Source: Iodobacter sp025352645 (lineage in GTDB: Bacteria; Pseudomonadota; Gammaproteobacteria; Burkholderiales; Chitinibacteraceae). From it: a stretch of DNA of 64,000 nucleotides. Positions 62,939 to 64,000 of the stretch are shown here, one piece after another; position 1 is the stretch's first letter; every line of letters begins with the position of its first letter. Under the pieces are notes generated by a model. It was not told the DNA's origin. It worked only from the letters and a program-made list of their open reading frames with translations, and made no database searches. The stretch is taken from contig NZ_JAWQUO010000006.1 of the NCBI RefSeq assembly GCF_033446605.1, positions 62,001-126,000 of the forward strand. Reading direction: 5' to 3'. Position numbers and translations under genes: made by a program.

Positions 62939-63571
62939 TTATCCACTAACTGCGGTATCAGCCCACTTAGCCACAAAACTCATGCTAACAACTCCTGAAT
63001 AGGTACCGTCTTCTACTGCATCTAGGTCAATAGAACTATTGCCTTTGCTGGCAGTAAGAATCTTAAATTTCACAGGAATACCTGTCGCCTCATGATATGT
63101 CCCTTTAGGTGTAACATTTGGACCCGCCTTAGCCAGATCCATATTATTCAAGCCCGCAATAGACGTTTTCACACCACCCGCATCTCCATTCAAGATATTC
63201 ACAGGGGTTTTACCAATATCAAGCGCACCCAGCTCTGCTGACACATTCAAAACACCTTTTGCAGCGCCGCCCTCATGCACCAGAGTTACATCTACCAGCT
63301 GTGTGGTAATGCTATAAGCAGTAGAACCTGCTCTACCGGCAGCCTGAATAGTTAAATCACTAGTAGGCGTAGTAAAAGCTTTAGTAGATGGGTTCCATTT
63401 GAAAGTTAGCGCATCTGTACTTGCAAATACGTTCAGTTCTACGTCAGTTTTTTTTGCAGCCGTACTATTCCATTGAACCTTGGCAGTTGCCATTGAGTCT
63501 GCTGCAAATACAGCCGTAGAGGCAAACGCAGCAAGCACGGCACCGATAATTAGTTTTTTAGTATGCTTCAT
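62939..63571 (-). CDS. Major CS1/alpha-type pilin
   Basis: A 210-residue pilin. Start ATG 63571 has GAGG six bases upstream; the frame to 63586 is not used. Signal peptide KKLIIGAVLAAFASTAVFA, mature ADSMATAKVQWNSTAAKKTDVELNVFASTDALTFKWNPSTKAF, and C-terminal SYSGVVSMSFVAKW-type strand. Resembles CooA/CblA pilins (Pilin of CS1 family). First gene of the operon with the best ribosome binding site and a hairpin after it, which fits the major subunit. Confidence 0.92.
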   Translation of the reverse strand: MKHTKKLIIGAVLAAFASTAVFAADSMATAKVQWNSTAAKKTDVELNVFASTDALTFKWNPSTKAFTTPTSDLTIQAAGRAGSTAYSITTQLVDVTLVHEGGAAKGVLNVSAELGALDIGKTPVNILNGDAGGVKTSIAGLNNMDLAKAGPNVTPKGTYHEATGIPVKFKILTASKGNSSIDLDAVEDGTYSGVVSMSFVAKWADTAVSG

Positions 63572-63915
63572 AACAACCTCACCCATATGGGATAATAAAT
63601 TGACAACGATTTTTTGCGTTTAGATACAACGACTATCGCTCATCGCTGAACAGCGAACGAATAGTATTAACTTACCAATATGCAATAAATGAGAATCTTC
63701 TCAAAAATTTCAGCACAAGAAATGGGTGTGACTTATTTCACAAACAAAAAAATCAAAAGACGATCAATTAATTAATTTCAAAATCATCAATATGCATATT
63801 TATATTTATTGTATTAATAAAAAAATAAACTATGCTAAAAAATAAAGCCAGTGCGATAGCAAGCAGCTTTTGTGCAGACCGCAAATTATTTATTTTTTAC
63901 GGAGTATTATTACCA
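63572..63915. other. Divergent regulatory region upstream of the major pilin
   Basis: About 340 very AT-rich bases between the pilin operon and the divergent gene at 63916. A 14-base palindrome TGAGAATCTTCTCA lies at 63690-63703 and could be an operator. For the plus-strand gene, TTGTAT (63809-63814) and TATGCT (63831-63836) with a 16-base spacer form a possible promoter. AT-richness is typical of H-NS-type silenced fimbrial promoters, but that is inference. Confidence 0.45.
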
Positions 63916-64000
63916 ATGAAGACCACAAAAAATATAATATTAAGCTTTATGGCTGCAGCAGCCACTGCGGCGATGGCAAACGAAAATTCTATTCATGGGG
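63916..64000 (+). CDS. Secreted protein, 5' end only
   Basis: 28 codons before the right edge. ATG 63916 with GGAG upstream. MKTTKNIILSFMAAAATAAMA is a clear signal peptide, followed by NENSIHG. The family cannot be told. It diverges from the fimbrial operon and may be unrelated. Confidence 0.55.
   Translation, partial: MKTTKNIILSFMAAAATAAMANENSIHG

Noticed and set aside
1..64000. CRISPR arrays, tRNA or rRNA genes, integrases and IS transposases
   Set aside because: No regular repeat-spacer pattern, tRNA cloverleaf, rRNA segment or transposase-like protein was seen anywhere in the window.

Overview
The window looks like chromosome from a betaproteobacterium of the order Neisseriales, perhaps an Iodobacter- or Deefgea-like member. 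This is inferred from gene order and protein style (rpsF-priB-rpsR-rplI; recO-era-rnc-DUF4845-lepB-lepA; rpoE-rseA-rseB-rseC-degP), the FNR/cbb3-oxidase setup and moderate GC. No 16S rRNA, tRNA, CRISPR array, prophage or transposase gene was seen, and no species can be named from the sequence alone.

Layout. 1-136: start of a periplasmic binding protein, cut by the left edge. 137-790: long non-coding stretch. 791-2727: ferredoxin fdxA, then the ribosomal operon rpsF-priB-rpsR-rplI and its terminator. 2758-7570 (minus): the stress module prkA-yeaH-spoVR. 7805-9737 (minus): receiver protein, CheC-like phosphatase and PAS-GGDEF diguanylate cyclase in one overlapping operon. 9851-12799: safE-hemN (minus) and fnr (plus), divergent around a perfect FNR box. 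12806-15803: an unknown protein and an MlaE/MlaD-type lipid transport set whose ATPase-like partner has no Walker A. 15951-21319: ribF, ileS, lspA, ispH. 21422-29489: the cbb3 oxidase locus ccoI-S-N-O-Q-P-G-H with an FNR-like box upstream of ccoN. 29714-34303: a lipid-modifying cluster of fatty acid hydroxylase-like protein, fatty acid desaturase, a ketoacyl synthase III fused to a haem-oxygenase-like di-iron domain, and an unknown protein. 34538-38932: M23 endopeptidase, anmK, and an MFS-acyltransferase fusion. 38930-39165: a nested-palindrome element. 39175-41258 (minus): two proteins of uncertain role. 41621-47258 (minus): recO, era, rnc, DUF4845, lepB, lepA. 47454-51684 (minus): thioredoxin-fold protein, degP, rseC, rseB, rseA, rpoE. 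51994-53577: nadB. 53612-55987 (minus): BvgS-like hybrid kinase. 56144-63571 (minus): a CS1/alpha-type chaperone-usher fimbrial operon with two pilins and two chaperones. 63916-64000: start of a secreted protein, cut by the right edge.

How the parts work together. The FNR regulator, HemN (anaerobic haem synthesis) and the cbb3 oxidase with its copper and assembly factors form a low-oxygen respiration regulon tied by FNR-type sites. RpoE-RseABC-DegP form the envelope stress circuit. The fimbrial operon with a BvgS-like kinase beside it is a surface-attachment locus. The most unusual parts are the KASIII-di-iron fusion cluster, the Walker-A-less ABC-like protein between mlaE and mlaD genes, and a dispersed nested-palindrome repeat found in two clear copies and one remnant.
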